Source of the DNA: Flavobacterium xinjiangense
Lineage (GTDB): Bacteria > Bacteroidota > Bacteroidia > Flavobacteriales > Flavobacteriaceae
Length of the DNA: 64,000 nucleotides
NCBI RefSeq assembly: GCF_900142885.1
Contig: NZ_FRCL01000003.1
Span: 141,091-205,090 of the forward strand
Direction of reading: 5' to 3'
This document shows, in pieces, positions 44,306 to 53,662 of this stretch (the first letter of the stretch is position 1; the number at the start of each line of letters is the position of its first letter). The notes under the pieces were generated by a model, which saw only the letters and a list, made by a program, of their open reading frames with translations, had not been told where the DNA came from and searched no databases. The position numbers and the translations under genes were made by a program.

Positions 44306-45109
44306 TTAGAAAACTTCCTCAACTTTCAAGCAACTTCCACTTGAAAATAAGTAGTAATTAGGTCCTACTTGTTGGTAGAATTCAATTCCGATACATTGCA
44401 GAATTGAAGTGTCAGCTGTTGCAGCTGCACCACCTGGTAAAGTCGCAGTGATTGTAGTTTCGGGAACCGGAGCATACAAATCTAAAAAATCGCTGAACTG
44501 AACATCATTCACTTCGTTGATTTCCGGATGCATAGGATCGTAGCTGTTTGTGACAGCGTTGTACTCAAAATCACTGATTACTGATACCGAAGTAATCAAA
44601 CGGAAATGAGTGGCACCAGCCGGAGCACTGATCAAGTTTGCAGGATTGAACGCAGGAACGATAAAATCGCCTCCATCTCTTGCCACGGTATGTGTCAAAG
44701 AATAGGGAGCATTCAAAATACCATTAAGGGAAATGTTTTTGTTGAATTCAAACCCTTTAAGGTAGTTTTGCTGTGTACTGATTTCGATTTTGCGATACCC
44801 TCTCGCTTCGGTTTGATCTTCCAGATTGATTTTCTTCATGATGGAAGTCAAACGCCCGGTCACTTGACTGTCCGACATTTGTTTCATCAACTGGGAAAGT
44901 CCTGATCGAACTGATTTACCGGCTTTTGCGCAAGCGCCAAACTCGTTCATGTTCTCACGGGTTCTCTCAAATTCAGGAGCAGTTAAAACTTGATCTCCAG
45001 TAGGACCGCCAACCATTCCGGCGAAGTAGCCTTCTTGTCCTTTAATTTTGAAATGTCGGATATCTCCAAGAGTTCCAACATACTTGATAACACCTTTCTG
45101 TCTTGCCAT
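44306..45109 (-). CDS. Bacteroidota-specific MARQKG family protein, unknown function
   Basis: I chose the start at 45109, giving 267 residues that begin MARQKGVIKYVGTLGDIRHF. This N terminus is a hallmark of a common but uncharacterised Bacteroidota family (MARQKG, then a G-T/S-x-G-D/G segment, then RTRENMNEFG). The second half is beta-rich, with an Ala/Pro/Thr-rich stretch near 210-245. An in-frame upstream ATG at 45157 would add 16 residues but would place the start within the divergent promoter region. It is transcribed away from the SNase gene and has its own terminator. Confidence 0.75.
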   Translation of the reverse strand: MARQKGVIKYVGTLGDIRHFKIKGQEGYFAGMVGGPTGDQVLTAPEFERTRENMNEFGACAKAGKSVRSGLSQLMKQMSDSQVTGRLTSIMKKINLEDQTEARGYRKIEISTQQNYLKGFEFNKNISLNGILNAPYSLTHTVARDGGDFIVPAFNPANLISAPAGATHFRLITSVSVISDFEYNAVTNSYDPMHPEINEVNDVQFSDFLDLYAPVPETTITATLPGGAAATADTSILQCIGIEFYQQVGPNYYLFSSGSCLKVEEVF

Positions 45110-45145
45110 TTTGTAAAGATTTAAATTGTTAATATTTTCTTGCAA

Positions 45146-45176
45146 TTGCTTAACCAAAGTTCAATTATTATCTTTG
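45146..45176 (+). promoter_or_regulatory. Promoter of the SNase-like gene
   Basis: TTG at 45146-45148 and TATCTTTG at 45169-45176 with a 20-base spacer fit the Bacteroidota consensus. The ATG of the nuclease gene is 31 bases downstream. Confidence 0.6.
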
Positions 45177-45206
45177 AATATCACTAATTTAAAATACTGT
45201 AAACCA

Positions 45207-45698
45207 ATGAAATACAACGCAAAAGCACCGTGTACAGTGGAAACCCACTGGCAAATTGAAGAAGTCCTGGATGGAGACAGCATCATCATTAGCCATAGAT
45301 TCTCTAAAATGCAAAAAGAGATTCGGCTTTATGGTTTAGATGCACCGGAAATAAAGATCAACAGGAAGATGAAAGAGGATGAAGAGAAAAGCCATTTACC
45401 GGCTCAGATATTGATCCAATTTGGTTTGCAATCCTTACACTTCGTTTTGTCGGTTGCACCGCCAAAAACGAACGTAACCATCATTACTGAACAGGAGAAT
45501 TACTTTGACTATTGGAACAGGCAATTGGGATATGTATTTCTTCCCAGTGGGGAATGTTTAAATGAATTGCTTTTACAAAATGGCTATGCAAAAGCTGCTA
45601 ATCAATATTATTGTGGTAAACTTGCGGAGTATCAAACAATGAACCGCCATGCGCAGCTCAATGGTGTCGGTATCTATAGTGTAGTAAAAGTATTCTGA
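45207..45698 (+). CDS. Staphylococcal-nuclease-like (SNase/TNase) protein
   Basis: With the ATG at 45207 it has 163 residues. It shows the thermonuclease pattern: VLDGDSIIISH, then IRLYGLDAPEI (catalytic Arg and Ca-binding Asp region), then WNRQLGYVFLPSGECLNELL and NGYAKA. There is no signal peptide, unlike many secreted members, so it would act inside the cell. It is the last gene before the candidate right attachment site and has its own promoter. It may be a cargo nuclease of the element. Confidence 0.85.
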   Translation: MKYNAKAPCTVETHWQIEEVLDGDSIIISHRFSKMQKEIRLYGLDAPEIKINRKMKEDEEKSHLPAQILIQFGLQSLHFVLSVAPPKTNVTIITEQENYFDYWNRQLGYVFLPSGECLNELLLQNGYAKAANQYYCGKLAEYQTMNRHAQLNGVGIYSVVKVF

Positions 45699-45700
45699 TT

Positions 45701-45719
45701 TGTTGTACTTATGTTGTAC
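45701..45719. repeat. Paired TGTTGTAC words at the right island end
   Basis: TGTTGTAC occurs at 45701-45708 and 45712-45719. The left end of the island has the same word twice, at 17379-17386 and 17391-17398, ~105 bases before the integrase ATG. Paired octamers at both ends could be integrase arm or core binding sites. Confidence 0.45.
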
Positions 45720-45780
45720 TATAGGAGTTTGAAAATCAATGATTATCAATAAATATAGCTCCTTACAGGCGCTAAGAGGA

Positions 45781-45794
45781 TATAGACAAGTTAT
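45781..45794. other. Candidate right attachment site (attR)
   Basis: TATAGACAAGTTAT, identical to 17254-17267. It falls between the SNase gene and the RES gene. If real, the element would span about 28.5 kb. Confidence 0.4.
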
Positions 45795-45812
45795 GGCTTA
45801 TTATAAAAGAAG

Positions 45813-46781
45813 ATGACAACAAACATTGAAAATTTTGCAGATATTGATACGGTTAAATTAGCAATCCAAAAATTTCAAGAGATTGGTTGGCCTAGCTTTA
45901 GTGAAACTGATAATATTGATGAATTCGTTGAAAAGATAACAAAACAAATTACTGAGGAGTTAGGCAAATTTCCTAACTATTTAATGCCATTAAAACCGAA
46001 AAACTTCCCTTTTGGTATTTTTAGAGTTAGAGAAATGACAGAGTCTACTAATTTTGATTTATATGCAGGAAATTCTTATCCACCAGTAGCATTTACAAAA
46101 CTTGGAAGATGCAATTTTCCCAAACATCCTGTTTTTTACGCCTCTAATAACCCAATAACAGCGCTTTCGGAAGTTGTTAGGAATGAAGAATTCAAAGGCA
46201 AGAAATTTTGTATTTCATCATGGGAAATAATAAAGTCAAATGACACATTCATATTTGAAAATTTTCTTCAAACATCCTTGCATCCAAATAATCATTTTGC
46301 TGTATTAGCAAAAGCCTTAGTAAATAGAGTAAATGAGCCTTTCGATATTAAGCTCTCCGAGGAACAAACACAGGGAATAGTAGAATTCTTAAAATACATT
46401 GACAGTCAATTTATTAGTGATGAAAATTATTCCTTTTCTGCATCTTTAGCGCACAGACGTATTTATGGAAAACATAATTTCTGTACAGATATTCTAATGT
46501 ATCCTAGTGTCCAAACATTAATGCAAGGTGTTAATCTCGCAATTAACCCAAACTTTGTTGATAATCACATGCGCGTAAAAAGATTTTATGTAATTGAACT
46601 ACAGAGTTTTGATAAGCAAAGTGGTAAATTTATAATTACATTTCATAAATATGGAGAGATAAAGAAAAACGTAATTTTTTGGAAAAAAATACATCCAGAA
46701 GATAAACTATATCAAAAATATGTGAAATTAGATTTTAAAAGTTTTATAAGTGACGATTTTAAATTTGACTTTATAAAATAA
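45813..46781 (+). CDS. RES-domain protein
   Basis: 322 residues. The RES core (about 65-270) shows GIFRVREM, GRCNFPKHPVFYASNN and TALSEVV, giving the family Arg, Tyr/Ser and Glu positions. RES toxins degrade NAD+, normally held by an Xre-type antitoxin with a DUF2384 domain. No such antitoxin gene is adjacent on either side, so this is either an orphan, a different RES subfamily, or controlled from elsewhere. It lies immediately right of the candidate attR. Confidence 0.8.
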   Translation: MTTNIENFADIDTVKLAIQKFQEIGWPSFSETDNIDEFVEKITKQITEELGKFPNYLMPLKPKNFPFGIFRVREMTESTNFDLYAGNSYPPVAFTKLGRCNFPKHPVFYASNNPITALSEVVRNEEFKGKKFCISSWEIIKSNDTFIFENFLQTSLHPNNHFAVLAKALVNRVNEPFDIKLSEEQTQGIVEFLKYIDSQFISDENYSFSASLAHRRIYGKHNFCTDILMYPSVQTLMQGVNLAINPNFVDNHMRVKRFYVIELQSFDKQSGKFIITFHKYGEIKKNVIFWKKIHPEDKLYQKYVKLDFKSFISDDFKFDFIK

Positions 46782-46961
46782 CAAGCCATAACATACTCTA
46801 CAAGCAATTTGGGTTTTAGGCTTAATTTGAAGTTGGTTTTGTATTTGGAAGATTTGGCAAATCGTCGCTCCAAAGCTTCCCGACTTCAGAATCGTAATGA
46901 GGAAATCCAAATAAGAAATATCCACAGACTATTTAAAACCAACCAAATAAAACAAAAAAAT

Positions 46962-48035
46962 ATGAAAAAAATAATACTACTCCTTGCCTATTTTACTGTT
47001 AGTAATTTTGCTTATTCTCAAGCTGACAAAGTGGATGTTGCAATAAAAGATTTGATGCAAAAAAATAGAATTGTTGGTTTACAATTAGCAGTAATTAAAG
47101 ACAATGTGATTGTTAAAACAAGTCATTACGGATTAGCATCAGTCGAAGATTCAATTGCGGTGGATAGCCAGACTATTTTTAGCATTAATTCCATTACTAA
47201 AGCATTCACAGCAGTTGCTATTATGCAATTAGTAGAAAATGGTAAATTAAATCTTGACGAACCTATTTCAAAATATTTGGATAAGCTGCCTAAAACTTGG
47301 CAAAATATTACAGTAAAACAAATAGTGACTCATCAATCGGGACTTCCTGAAATTTGGGATGCACAAGGAAATATGTTATCTGAAAATAGTGAAACTTTAT
47401 TCCAAAAAATAAAAGAATTGCCTCTTATTTTTAAACCTGGTAAAGAATTCAGAGACAGCCAAGCCAATTACCTGCTACTTGGAATGCTTATTGAAAAAAT
47501 AAGTGGACAGCCATTTGAAAAATTCATTACAGAAAACCAGTATAAAAAAGCGGGAATGAAGAATTCCATCAAAGCTGGGATAGGCGATTTTTACAACATA
47601 ATTAAGCACTCCGCAAAGCCATATTCTTATTTTAGAAATAATGTTCTAACCAATGTGTATCAACCGATACCTTCAAATTTGTATCCAGCCGGCGGAATCT
47701 ATTCAACGGCAACTGAAATGGCACAATGGGTAATCGCATTACAAAGTAATCAATTAATTAATGCCGAAAATCTTAATACGCTTTGGACTCCAATACGATT
47801 AGATAATGGAGAAATATATCAAGAAAACGGTTTTCTGAATCAAAGTTCGATTGGTTTTTATTCCTCTTCAAGAGTTAAAAACCCTGTAATTGCCTCTCTC
47901 GGTGGAAATAGAAATGCTTTATACATTTATCCAAAAGACAATGTTTCTGTAGTGATTTTGACAAATTTAGTGGGTTCGCGCCCAGAAAATTTTATTGAAG
48001 ATTTAGCAAATTTATATCTAACAGAAAATAAATAA
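46962..48035 (+). CDS. Serine hydrolase of the beta-lactamase family
   Basis: I use the ATG at 46962, which starts a clear signal peptide (MKKIILLLAYFTVSNFAYSQ), giving 357 residues. The catalytic S-x-x-K is SITK (~residues 69-72, FSINSITKAFTA). The Tyr-containing motif lies in SQANYLLLGMLIE and a GG-containing motif in PAGGIYSTATEMA. It belongs to the class C/penicillin-binding protein-like group, exported to the periplasm. The substrate is unknown; true beta-lactamase activity is not implied. The 180-base upstream gap carries a conserved-looking non-coding segment. Confidence 0.87.
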   Translation: MKKIILLLAYFTVSNFAYSQADKVDVAIKDLMQKNRIVGLQLAVIKDNVIVKTSHYGLASVEDSIAVDSQTIFSINSITKAFTAVAIMQLVENGKLNLDEPISKYLDKLPKTWQNITVKQIVTHQSGLPEIWDAQGNMLSENSETLFQKIKELPLIFKPGKEFRDSQANYLLLGMLIEKISGQPFEKFITENQYKKAGMKNSIKAGIGDFYNIIKHSAKPYSYFRNNVLTNVYQPIPSNLYPAGGIYSTATEMAQWVIALQSNQLINAENLNTLWTPIRLDNGEIYQENGFLNQSSIGFYSSSRVKNPVIASLGGNRNALYIYPKDNVSVVILTNLVGSRPENFIEDLANLYLTENK

Positions 48036-48136
48036 CAATACTGCCAAGCGTCCCGCTCGTGAACACGAACATAAGCAAGCAGCTTATTGACAAATATCAA
48101 AAGGGCTTTAACTATTATAATTTCAACACAATAAAT

Positions 48137-48541
48137 ATGAAAATATTTAAACCAACCCATAAATTACTGACTGTTGTAGTCACTTTATTTATACTTTCCT
48201 TTATCACAAATACTCTGGCTCAGGAAAAAATTCAAATGGTAAGATTGGCAAAAATTAAAGTTGATCCATTGCAATTGGACAAGTATAATATTGCGTTAAA
48301 AGAACAAATGACTACTGCAGTTCGTCTTGAACCAGGAGTGTTAACGTATTACGCTGTTGCTGACAAAAACGAACCATCACACATCACAATACTTGAAATA
48401 TATGCTGATACAACGGCATACAAATCTCATATAGAAACAACTCATTTTAAGAAATATAAGGAGACAGTTAAAGATATGGTTAAATCTTTGGAACTTGTAG
48501 ATGTAACTCTAATTGGCTCGGCTAATAAGATGGAAAAATGA
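48137..48541 (+). CDS. Secreted ABM-domain protein (putative quinol monooxygenase-like)
   Basis: The ATG at 48137 starts 134 residues with a signal peptide (LLTVVVTLFILSFITNTLAQ). An antibiotic biosynthesis monooxygenase domain follows (about 35-125: VRLAKIKVDPLQLDKYN, EPGVLTYYAV, ILEIYADTTAYKSHIETTHF). This ferredoxin-like dimeric fold is shared by quinol monooxygenases and heme-degrading proteins, so the exact reaction cannot be named. It follows the serine hydrolase gene after a 101-base non-coding stretch. Confidence 0.82.
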   Translation: MKIFKPTHKLLTVVVTLFILSFITNTLAQEKIQMVRLAKIKVDPLQLDKYNIALKEQMTTAVRLEPGVLTYYAVADKNEPSHITILEIYADTTAYKSHIETTHFKKYKETVKDMVKSLELVDVTLIGSANKMEK

Positions 48542-48568
48542 CCTTCCCAAATAATTAAAGAATATACA

Positions 48569-48850
48569 CTAAAACAACTTGTATATTCTATGAATTGGAA
48601 TCATCACTCCTTGTTTTAACATCACATTTTTGTCTGTAACACCCCAAACGGTAGTATCTACTATTTTTTTGGATTCGTCATCTTCAAAGAAAATTTTAAT
48701 TTTTGAATGTTCTAAATTTCCCAATGATAAAGCCCTATTGATATCGCTTATTCTGGTTTTTATTTCGTCAACATCGTCAAGAACATCTGTTGTCGGAAAT
48801 TTAAGAAGTGCGATGTCTTCTTTATCGATGATTGTGAATTCTTCTGTCAT
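48569..48850 (-). CDS. Conserved-looking hypothetical protein
   Basis: 93 residues, acidic N-terminal half (MTEEFTIIDKEDIALLKFPT, then VLDDVDEIKTRISDINRAL) and a beta-rich C-terminal half ending KQGVMIPIHRIYKLF. It has no signal peptide or membrane segment. I do not recognise a named family; the sequence looks like a small cytosolic flavobacterial protein. It stands alone on the minus strand. The following ~250 bases up to the next gene contain no feature I can support. Confidence 0.65.
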   Translation of the reverse strand: MTEEFTIIDKEDIALLKFPTTDVLDDVDEIKTRISDINRALSLGNLEHSKIKIFFEDDESKKIVDTTVWGVTDKNVMLKQGVMIPIHRIYKLF

Positions 48851-49107
48851 AATGGTGAAAATTTAATGAATACTAAATTACTTGTATTGTAGTAAAACTT
48901 AACCCGTTTTATTAGCCATAATACGCTATACAAAAATAAAACCTCCTTGACTTTGTTAATGCCAATTTTATATTAATTTTTTCTTTGGCTTAATTCCTAA
49001 AAATTCAATACAATGAACCTACAGACAATTTAAAACCTAAAAAACGCATTGCCTCTATTTTCTACTCTTTATAAAATTCACTATTTTTGCAATCTAAAAT
49101 TTTAGTC

Positions 49108-49995
49108 ATGCCAAACAAAAAATACAAAATAGCGGTCATTCAATTGAATCTTAATGATATTGCCGAAAACAACTTGAAAAAATGTATCAGTTGGGTTCGT
49201 GATGCCGCCAACCTTGGTGCCGAAGTAATTTCGTTACCGGAATTATACAGCAGTCATTATTTTTGTCAGAGCGAAGATGTAGATAATTTTGCTTTGGCAG
49301 AACCATTGTACAGTACTTCGTTTATTGCTTTTAGCGCTTTGGCAAAAGAATTAGGCGTGGTGATTATTGTTCCTTTCTTCGAAAAAAGAATGGCAGGAAT
49401 TTACCATAATAGTGCGTACATCATTGACACAGACGGTTCAGAAGCAGGATTGTACCGCAAAATGCACATTCCGGACGATCCTCATTTTTATGAAAAATTC
49501 TATTTCACGCCTGGTGATTTGGGTTTCAAAACAATTCCAACCAAAAAAGGAAAAGTGGGAACCTTAATCTGTTGGGATCAATGGTATCCTGAAGCGGCTC
49601 GTTTGACTGCTTTACAAGGTGCTGAGGTGTTGTTTTACCCAACAGCAATTGGATGGCATCCACAAGAAAAAGAACAGTACGGTGAAAACCAACATGGCGC
49701 TTGGATGAGTGTTATGAAAGGTCATGCCGTTGCGAATGGCGTTTATGTTGCTGCAGCAAACAGAATTGGTTTAGAGCAATACTTGCCAGATACGGCGGGA
49801 ATTCAGTTTTGGGGATCTTCGTTTATAGCGGGACCACAAGGCGAAATTTTGGCGCAAGCCTCACACGACGAAGAGGAAATCCTGATTGCCGAAGTAGATT
49901 TAGACTTACAAGAAAATGTACGTCAAAACTGGCCGTTTTTTAGAGACAGAAGAATTGACGCTTTTGGAGATATTACGAAAAGAGCAATCGACTAA
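49108..49995 (+). CDS. aguB: N-carbamoylputrescine amidase
   Basis: A nitrilase-superfamily amidase of 295 residues from the ATG at 49108. The catalytic triad is visible: Glu in SLPELYSSHYF, Lys in LYRKMHIPDDP and Cys in GTLICWDQWYPEAAR. It hydrolyses N-carbamoylputrescine to putrescine. It is followed two bases later by agmatine deiminase, the preceding enzyme in the same pathway, which makes the assignment strong. Together they convert agmatine to putrescine. Confidence 0.95.
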   Translation: MPNKKYKIAVIQLNLNDIAENNLKKCISWVRDAANLGAEVISLPELYSSHYFCQSEDVDNFALAEPLYSTSFIAFSALAKELGVVIIVPFFEKRMAGIYHNSAYIIDTDGSEAGLYRKMHIPDDPHFYEKFYFTPGDLGFKTIPTKKGKVGTLICWDQWYPEAARLTALQGAEVLFYPTAIGWHPQEKEQYGENQHGAWMSVMKGHAVANGVYVAAANRIGLEQYLPDTAGIQFWGSSFIAGPQGEILAQASHDEEEILIAEVDLDLQENVRQNWPFFRDRRIDAFGDITKRAID

Positions 49996-49997
49996 TT

Positions 49998-51041
49998 ATG
50001 AGCACTACCAATAACAGACGATTCCCTGCCGAATGGGAAAAACAACAAGGAATTTTACTTTGTTTTCCGCACAACGGTAAGGATTGGCCAGGAAAATACG
50101 AAGCGGTTCAATGGGCTTTCGTAGAATTCATTAAAAAAGTAGCTACTTTCGAAACTGTTTTTTTAGTGGTTGCCGATGAAAATCAGAAAGAAAAAGTCAA
50201 TACGATGCTGGAAACAGCTCATGTTGAACTCCCTAACATTTCGTACATCATACACAAAACTAATAGAAGTTGGATGCGTGATTCCGGTCCGATAATAGTA
50301 AAAAACGGAACCGAAAGAGAAGCTTTAAACTTTAATTTTAATGGTTGGGCAAAGTATAAAAACATTCAATTGGACAAATTTGTTCCAGCCAAAGTGGGTG
50401 AATTTCTGAATATTCCTGTGACTCAAGTCATGTACAAAGGAAAACCGGTAATTGTAGAAGGTGGCGCGATTGACAGTAACGGTCGTGGAACTTTATTGAC
50501 TTCAGAAGAATGTTTGATGCATCCGGATATTCAGGTTCGGAATCCAAATTTCTCCAAAGCAGATTACGAAGCGGTTTTCAAGGAATACCTTGGAATTACG
50601 AATGTGATCTGGCTAGGCGACGGAATTGAAGGTGACGATACCCACGGTCATATTGATGATTTATGCCGATTTATAAATGAAGACACGATCGTGACTATTG
50701 TAGAAACAGATCCAAAGGATAATAACTACAAACCGCTGCAAGATAATTTAAAACGCTTGCAAAATGCTAAACTGGAAAATGGTAAATCTCCAATAATTGT
50801 TGCTTTACCAATGCCTAAACGCTTGGAATTTGATGGTTTAAGATTGCCAGCGAGTTATGCGAATTTCCTGATTTTAAACAATTGTGTTTTGGTTCCTACT
50901 TTTAACGACAGTAATGACAGAAAAGCATTAAACATACTTGCAGAATGTTTTCCTGATAGAGAGATTATCGGGATTAGCGCGACTGATTTTATTTGGGGTT
51001 TTGGAACTTTACATTGCCTTAGTCAACAAATTCCAGAATAA
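49998..51041 (+). CDS. aguA: Agmatine deiminase
   Basis: The 347-residue guanidino-group hydrolase converts agmatine to N-carbamoylputrescine and ammonia. Family motifs are RDSGPIIV, VEGGAIDSNGRGTLL, EGDDTHGHIDDLCRF and the catalytic cysteine near the C terminus in GFGTLHCLSQQIPE. It follows aguB by two bases in one operon and ends at a strong bidirectional terminator. Confidence 0.95.
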   Translation: MSTTNNRRFPAEWEKQQGILLCFPHNGKDWPGKYEAVQWAFVEFIKKVATFETVFLVVADENQKEKVNTMLETAHVELPNISYIIHKTNRSWMRDSGPIIVKNGTEREALNFNFNGWAKYKNIQLDKFVPAKVGEFLNIPVTQVMYKGKPVIVEGGAIDSNGRGTLLTSEECLMHPDIQVRNPNFSKADYEAVFKEYLGITNVIWLGDGIEGDDTHGHIDDLCRFINEDTIVTIVETDPKDNNYKPLQDNLKRLQNAKLENGKSPIIVALPMPKRLEFDGLRLPASYANFLILNNCVLVPTFNDSNDRKALNILAECFPDREIIGISATDFIWGFGTLHCLSQQIPE

Positions 51042-51073
51042 AAATTAAGCATTTACTTTTAAATATAAAGCAA

Positions 51074-51105
51074 AAAAAACGCCAACTTCACAGTTGGCGT
51101 TTTTT
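51074..51105. terminator. Bidirectional terminator between aguA and the M1 peptidase
   Basis: AACGCCAACT (51078-51087) pairs with AGTTGGCGTT (51092-51101) around TCAC, with A and T runs on either side. It serves aguA on the plus strand and the peptidase on the minus strand. Confidence 0.93.
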
Positions 51106-51122
51106 GTACATAAATACAAAAA

Positions 51123-53375
51123 TTATTTATCTCTTGTGAATAGGAAACTTTGTCCGTTTACTTCCAATGTAAATTCACTTTTATTTTCATTAAACTGAAT
51201 GGTAAGACCGGCTTGATTAGCCAAGAACTTATCCTTTCCAGACGGCCCAAAACTCAAATTAGGCTGACCTTCAGATTTCCCTATCAAAACACCTTTATCT
51301 TCAGAAAAAACAATTTTTACAGGAATTTGCTTACTCGAAAATGTACCTAAATAAGCATCCAAGATTACATCTTTCTCTAATTCTCCTTTTCCGGCAGTCC
51401 AAGTATCATTATCTGAATTTACATCAGGGAAAACATGTCCTGGATCTAGCGTAATTGTTTCAATTTCTTCAGTTGTATTAGATTTGAAAGACCAACTTTT
51501 GTTACGTTCCCATATTTCTACCGGAAGATTAACTCTAGTTACTTTACCTGATTTGGATTTAATATCCATGATAACTGGAAAAGGCATTTTTTCTAAATTC
51601 TCGATAGTAATAATAGCTCCTTTAGTTGCATCATTTTTTACATATTTCACTTTAGAAACCGCTTGATCAAAACGCCAGTTGTTAATAATCCAACCTCTCC
51701 AAAACCAGTTTAAATCTTCTCCGGCTACATTCTCCATCGTACGGAAAAAGTCATCTGGTGTTGGATGTTTGAAAGCCCAACGCTCCGTATACGTTCTAAA
51801 AGCATAATCAAAACGTTCTTTTCCTAGAATTTGCTCACGTAACATAGTAAGACCTGAAGCCGGTTTGTAATACGCTAAAATACCTAAGTTAGCTTCTTTC
51901 AATCCATCTGGAGCTGAAAAAACAGGCTCTAAATCAGGATTTGTCAATCTGTTTGAAGAACGATGTAAGTCTGAAGCAGGTTGTTTGTATTCGCCATTGT
52001 TAAAATCAACTGAACTCAATGAGTTGATAAATGTATTGAATCCTTCGTCCATCCAAGCAAATAATCTTTCGTTTGAACCTACAATCATAGGAAACCAACC
52101 GTGACCAAATTCATGATCTGTTACGCCCCATAAATCATCCTTTTTAGATTCCCATCCACAAAAAACAATTCCTGGATATTCCATTCCACCTTCGTTACCA
52201 GCAACATTAGTAGCCGATAAATAAGGATATTCGAACCAACGTTTTGAATAATTTTCAACCGATGTTTTAGTGTATTCTGTTGCACGACCCCATGCATCCT
52301 GTCCTTCACTTTCAACTGGATAAGCAGAGATGGCAATAGATTTTTTTCCGCTTGGTAAATTAATTTTGGCAGCATCAATAATAAAAGCAGCTGATGATGC
52401 AAAAGCAACGTCTCTGGAATTTTTAATTTTAAATTTCCAAGTTAAAGTAGTTTTTCCAGCTGGTCTAGAACTTGCATTGGTAACTTCCGCAGCGGTACGA
52501 ATCATAATCGTTTTGTCACTGGCAGCAGCTTGAGCCCAACGTTTTTGCTGTTCAGCAGTGTAAACTTCTGAAGGGTTTTGTAAATCCCCAGAGCAAACTA
52601 CAATATGATTTGCAGGTACTGTAATCGAAACATCAAAATCTCCATATTCTAAATAAAACTCCCCTGCACCTAAATAAGGTAACGTGTTCCATCCTTTTAC
52701 ATCGTCATACACACACATTCTAGGATACCATTGCGCAATAGTAAAAATTTTACCGTTTTTAGTATCTAAAACTCCTGTTCTGTCTGAACCGTATTTTGGT
52801 GAAATATAAGAAAATTCAATTTTCACTTTAATTGAAGTACCATTACCATTTAATTCTTGTGGCAAAATAATTTGCATACGAGTATCTGCGATAGTGAATT
52901 TTGCTTCTTTTTCAACAGATTTCCCACCTATAGTGGCAATTACTTTGATAGATTTAATTTTGTGACCTCCATCAAAATCTTCTCCGTCAGCTCCATTGCG
53001 ACTACCGCTTACTGGGATAACTGAAATTCCACGAGAATCTTTTTTGAATAAGTTTTGGTCAACATTCATCCATAGAAAAGCCAATTTATCAGGGCTATTA
53101 TTGGTATACGTTAATGTTTCAGTTCCAATGATTTCGCTGGTTTTATCATTTAAATTTGCTGTTAACTGATAATCAGCTCTATTTTGCCAATACTTTGCTC
53201 CCGGCTGTCCACTTGCAGAACGAGTTTCGGTTCCATTTTTAGTATAAAAACCTGGCACAAATGCATCATGATAATCGTACTTTGATACGTTTGTTTTCGT
53301 GTCCTGAGCCTGTAGCGAGGAAACTCCACAAAATAAAGCTAAACAGAATGTAGCTTTAAAGAAATTGTTTTTCAT
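51123..53375 (-). CDS. M1 family metallopeptidase, exported
   Basis: 750 residues with an N-terminal signal peptide ([20 protein letters not shown]). The catalytic zinc site is HEFGHGWFP (HExxH) followed 18 residues later by the third ligand in [10 protein letters not shown]. The substrate-binding GGMEYP (the GxMEN-like motif) lies about 25 residues before it. It is likely a periplasmic aminopeptidase used in peptide uptake. A short C-terminal beta-rich region follows the catalytic part. It is a single gene. The ~290-base upstream region up to 53662 is AT-rich, with no promoter I can name. Confidence 0.92.
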   Translation of the reverse strand: MKNNFFKATFCLALFCGVSSLQAQDTKTNVSKYDYHDAFVPGFYTKNGTETRSASGQPGAKYWQNRADYQLTANLNDKTSEIIGTETLTYTNNSPDKLAFLWMNVDQNLFKKDSRGISVIPVSGSRNGADGEDFDGGHKIKSIKVIATIGGKSVEKEAKFTIADTRMQIILPQELNGNGTSIKVKIEFSYISPKYGSDRTGVLDTKNGKIFTIAQWYPRMCVYDDVKGWNTLPYLGAGEFYLEYGDFDVSITVPANHIVVCSGDLQNPSEVYTAEQQKRWAQAAASDKTIMIRTAAEVTNASSRPAGKTTLTWKFKIKNSRDVAFASSAAFIIDAAKINLPSGKKSIAISAYPVESEGQDAWGRATEYTKTSVENYSKRWFEYPYLSATNVAGNEGGMEYPGIVFCGWESKKDDLWGVTDHEFGHGWFPMIVGSNERLFAWMDEGFNTFINSLSSVDFNNGEYKQPASDLHRSSNRLTNPDLEPVFSAPDGLKEANLGILAYYKPASGLTMLREQILGKERFDYAFRTYTERWAFKHPTPDDFFRTMENVAGEDLNWFWRGWIINNWRFDQAVSKVKYVKNDATKGAIITIENLEKMPFPVIMDIKSKSGKVTRVNLPVEIWERNKSWSFKSNTTEEIETITLDPGHVFPDVNSDNDTWTAGKGELEKDVILDAYLGTFSSKQIPVKIVFSEDKGVLIGKSEGQPNLSFGPSGKDKFLANQAGLTIQFNENKSEFTLEVNGQSFLFTRDK

Positions 53376-53662
53376 AATTTGATTGATTTTTTATTTTTTT
53401 ATTTGTTTGATTACCGATAAGTATAAAAGTGAATCCTTTTGTTACACTATTTATTGAAATTAAAAAGGGATTCATTGGTTCTCAAAAATTGAAAACGGTT
53501 TAAAATCAAATAAATATTATAATAAATAAAAAATTACTCATATTATAACAAGAAAAGGGAATTATTGAAAAGCTAATAACTATTTAACTTAAATAGATTT
53601 CACCTGATTTATATTTTTAAACAAATTTTAAAATATATTTACATTTTAAAATTTAAACCTGA

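Noticed and set aside
46809-46961. 51-residue extension of the serine hydrolase
   Set aside because: It would bury the clear signal peptide that begins at 46962, and the DNA looks like a non-coding spacer.
46962-48035. Antibiotic-resistance beta-lactamase
   Set aside because: It has the general S-x-x-K serine hydrolase fold only. Nothing shows true beta-lactam hydrolysis.
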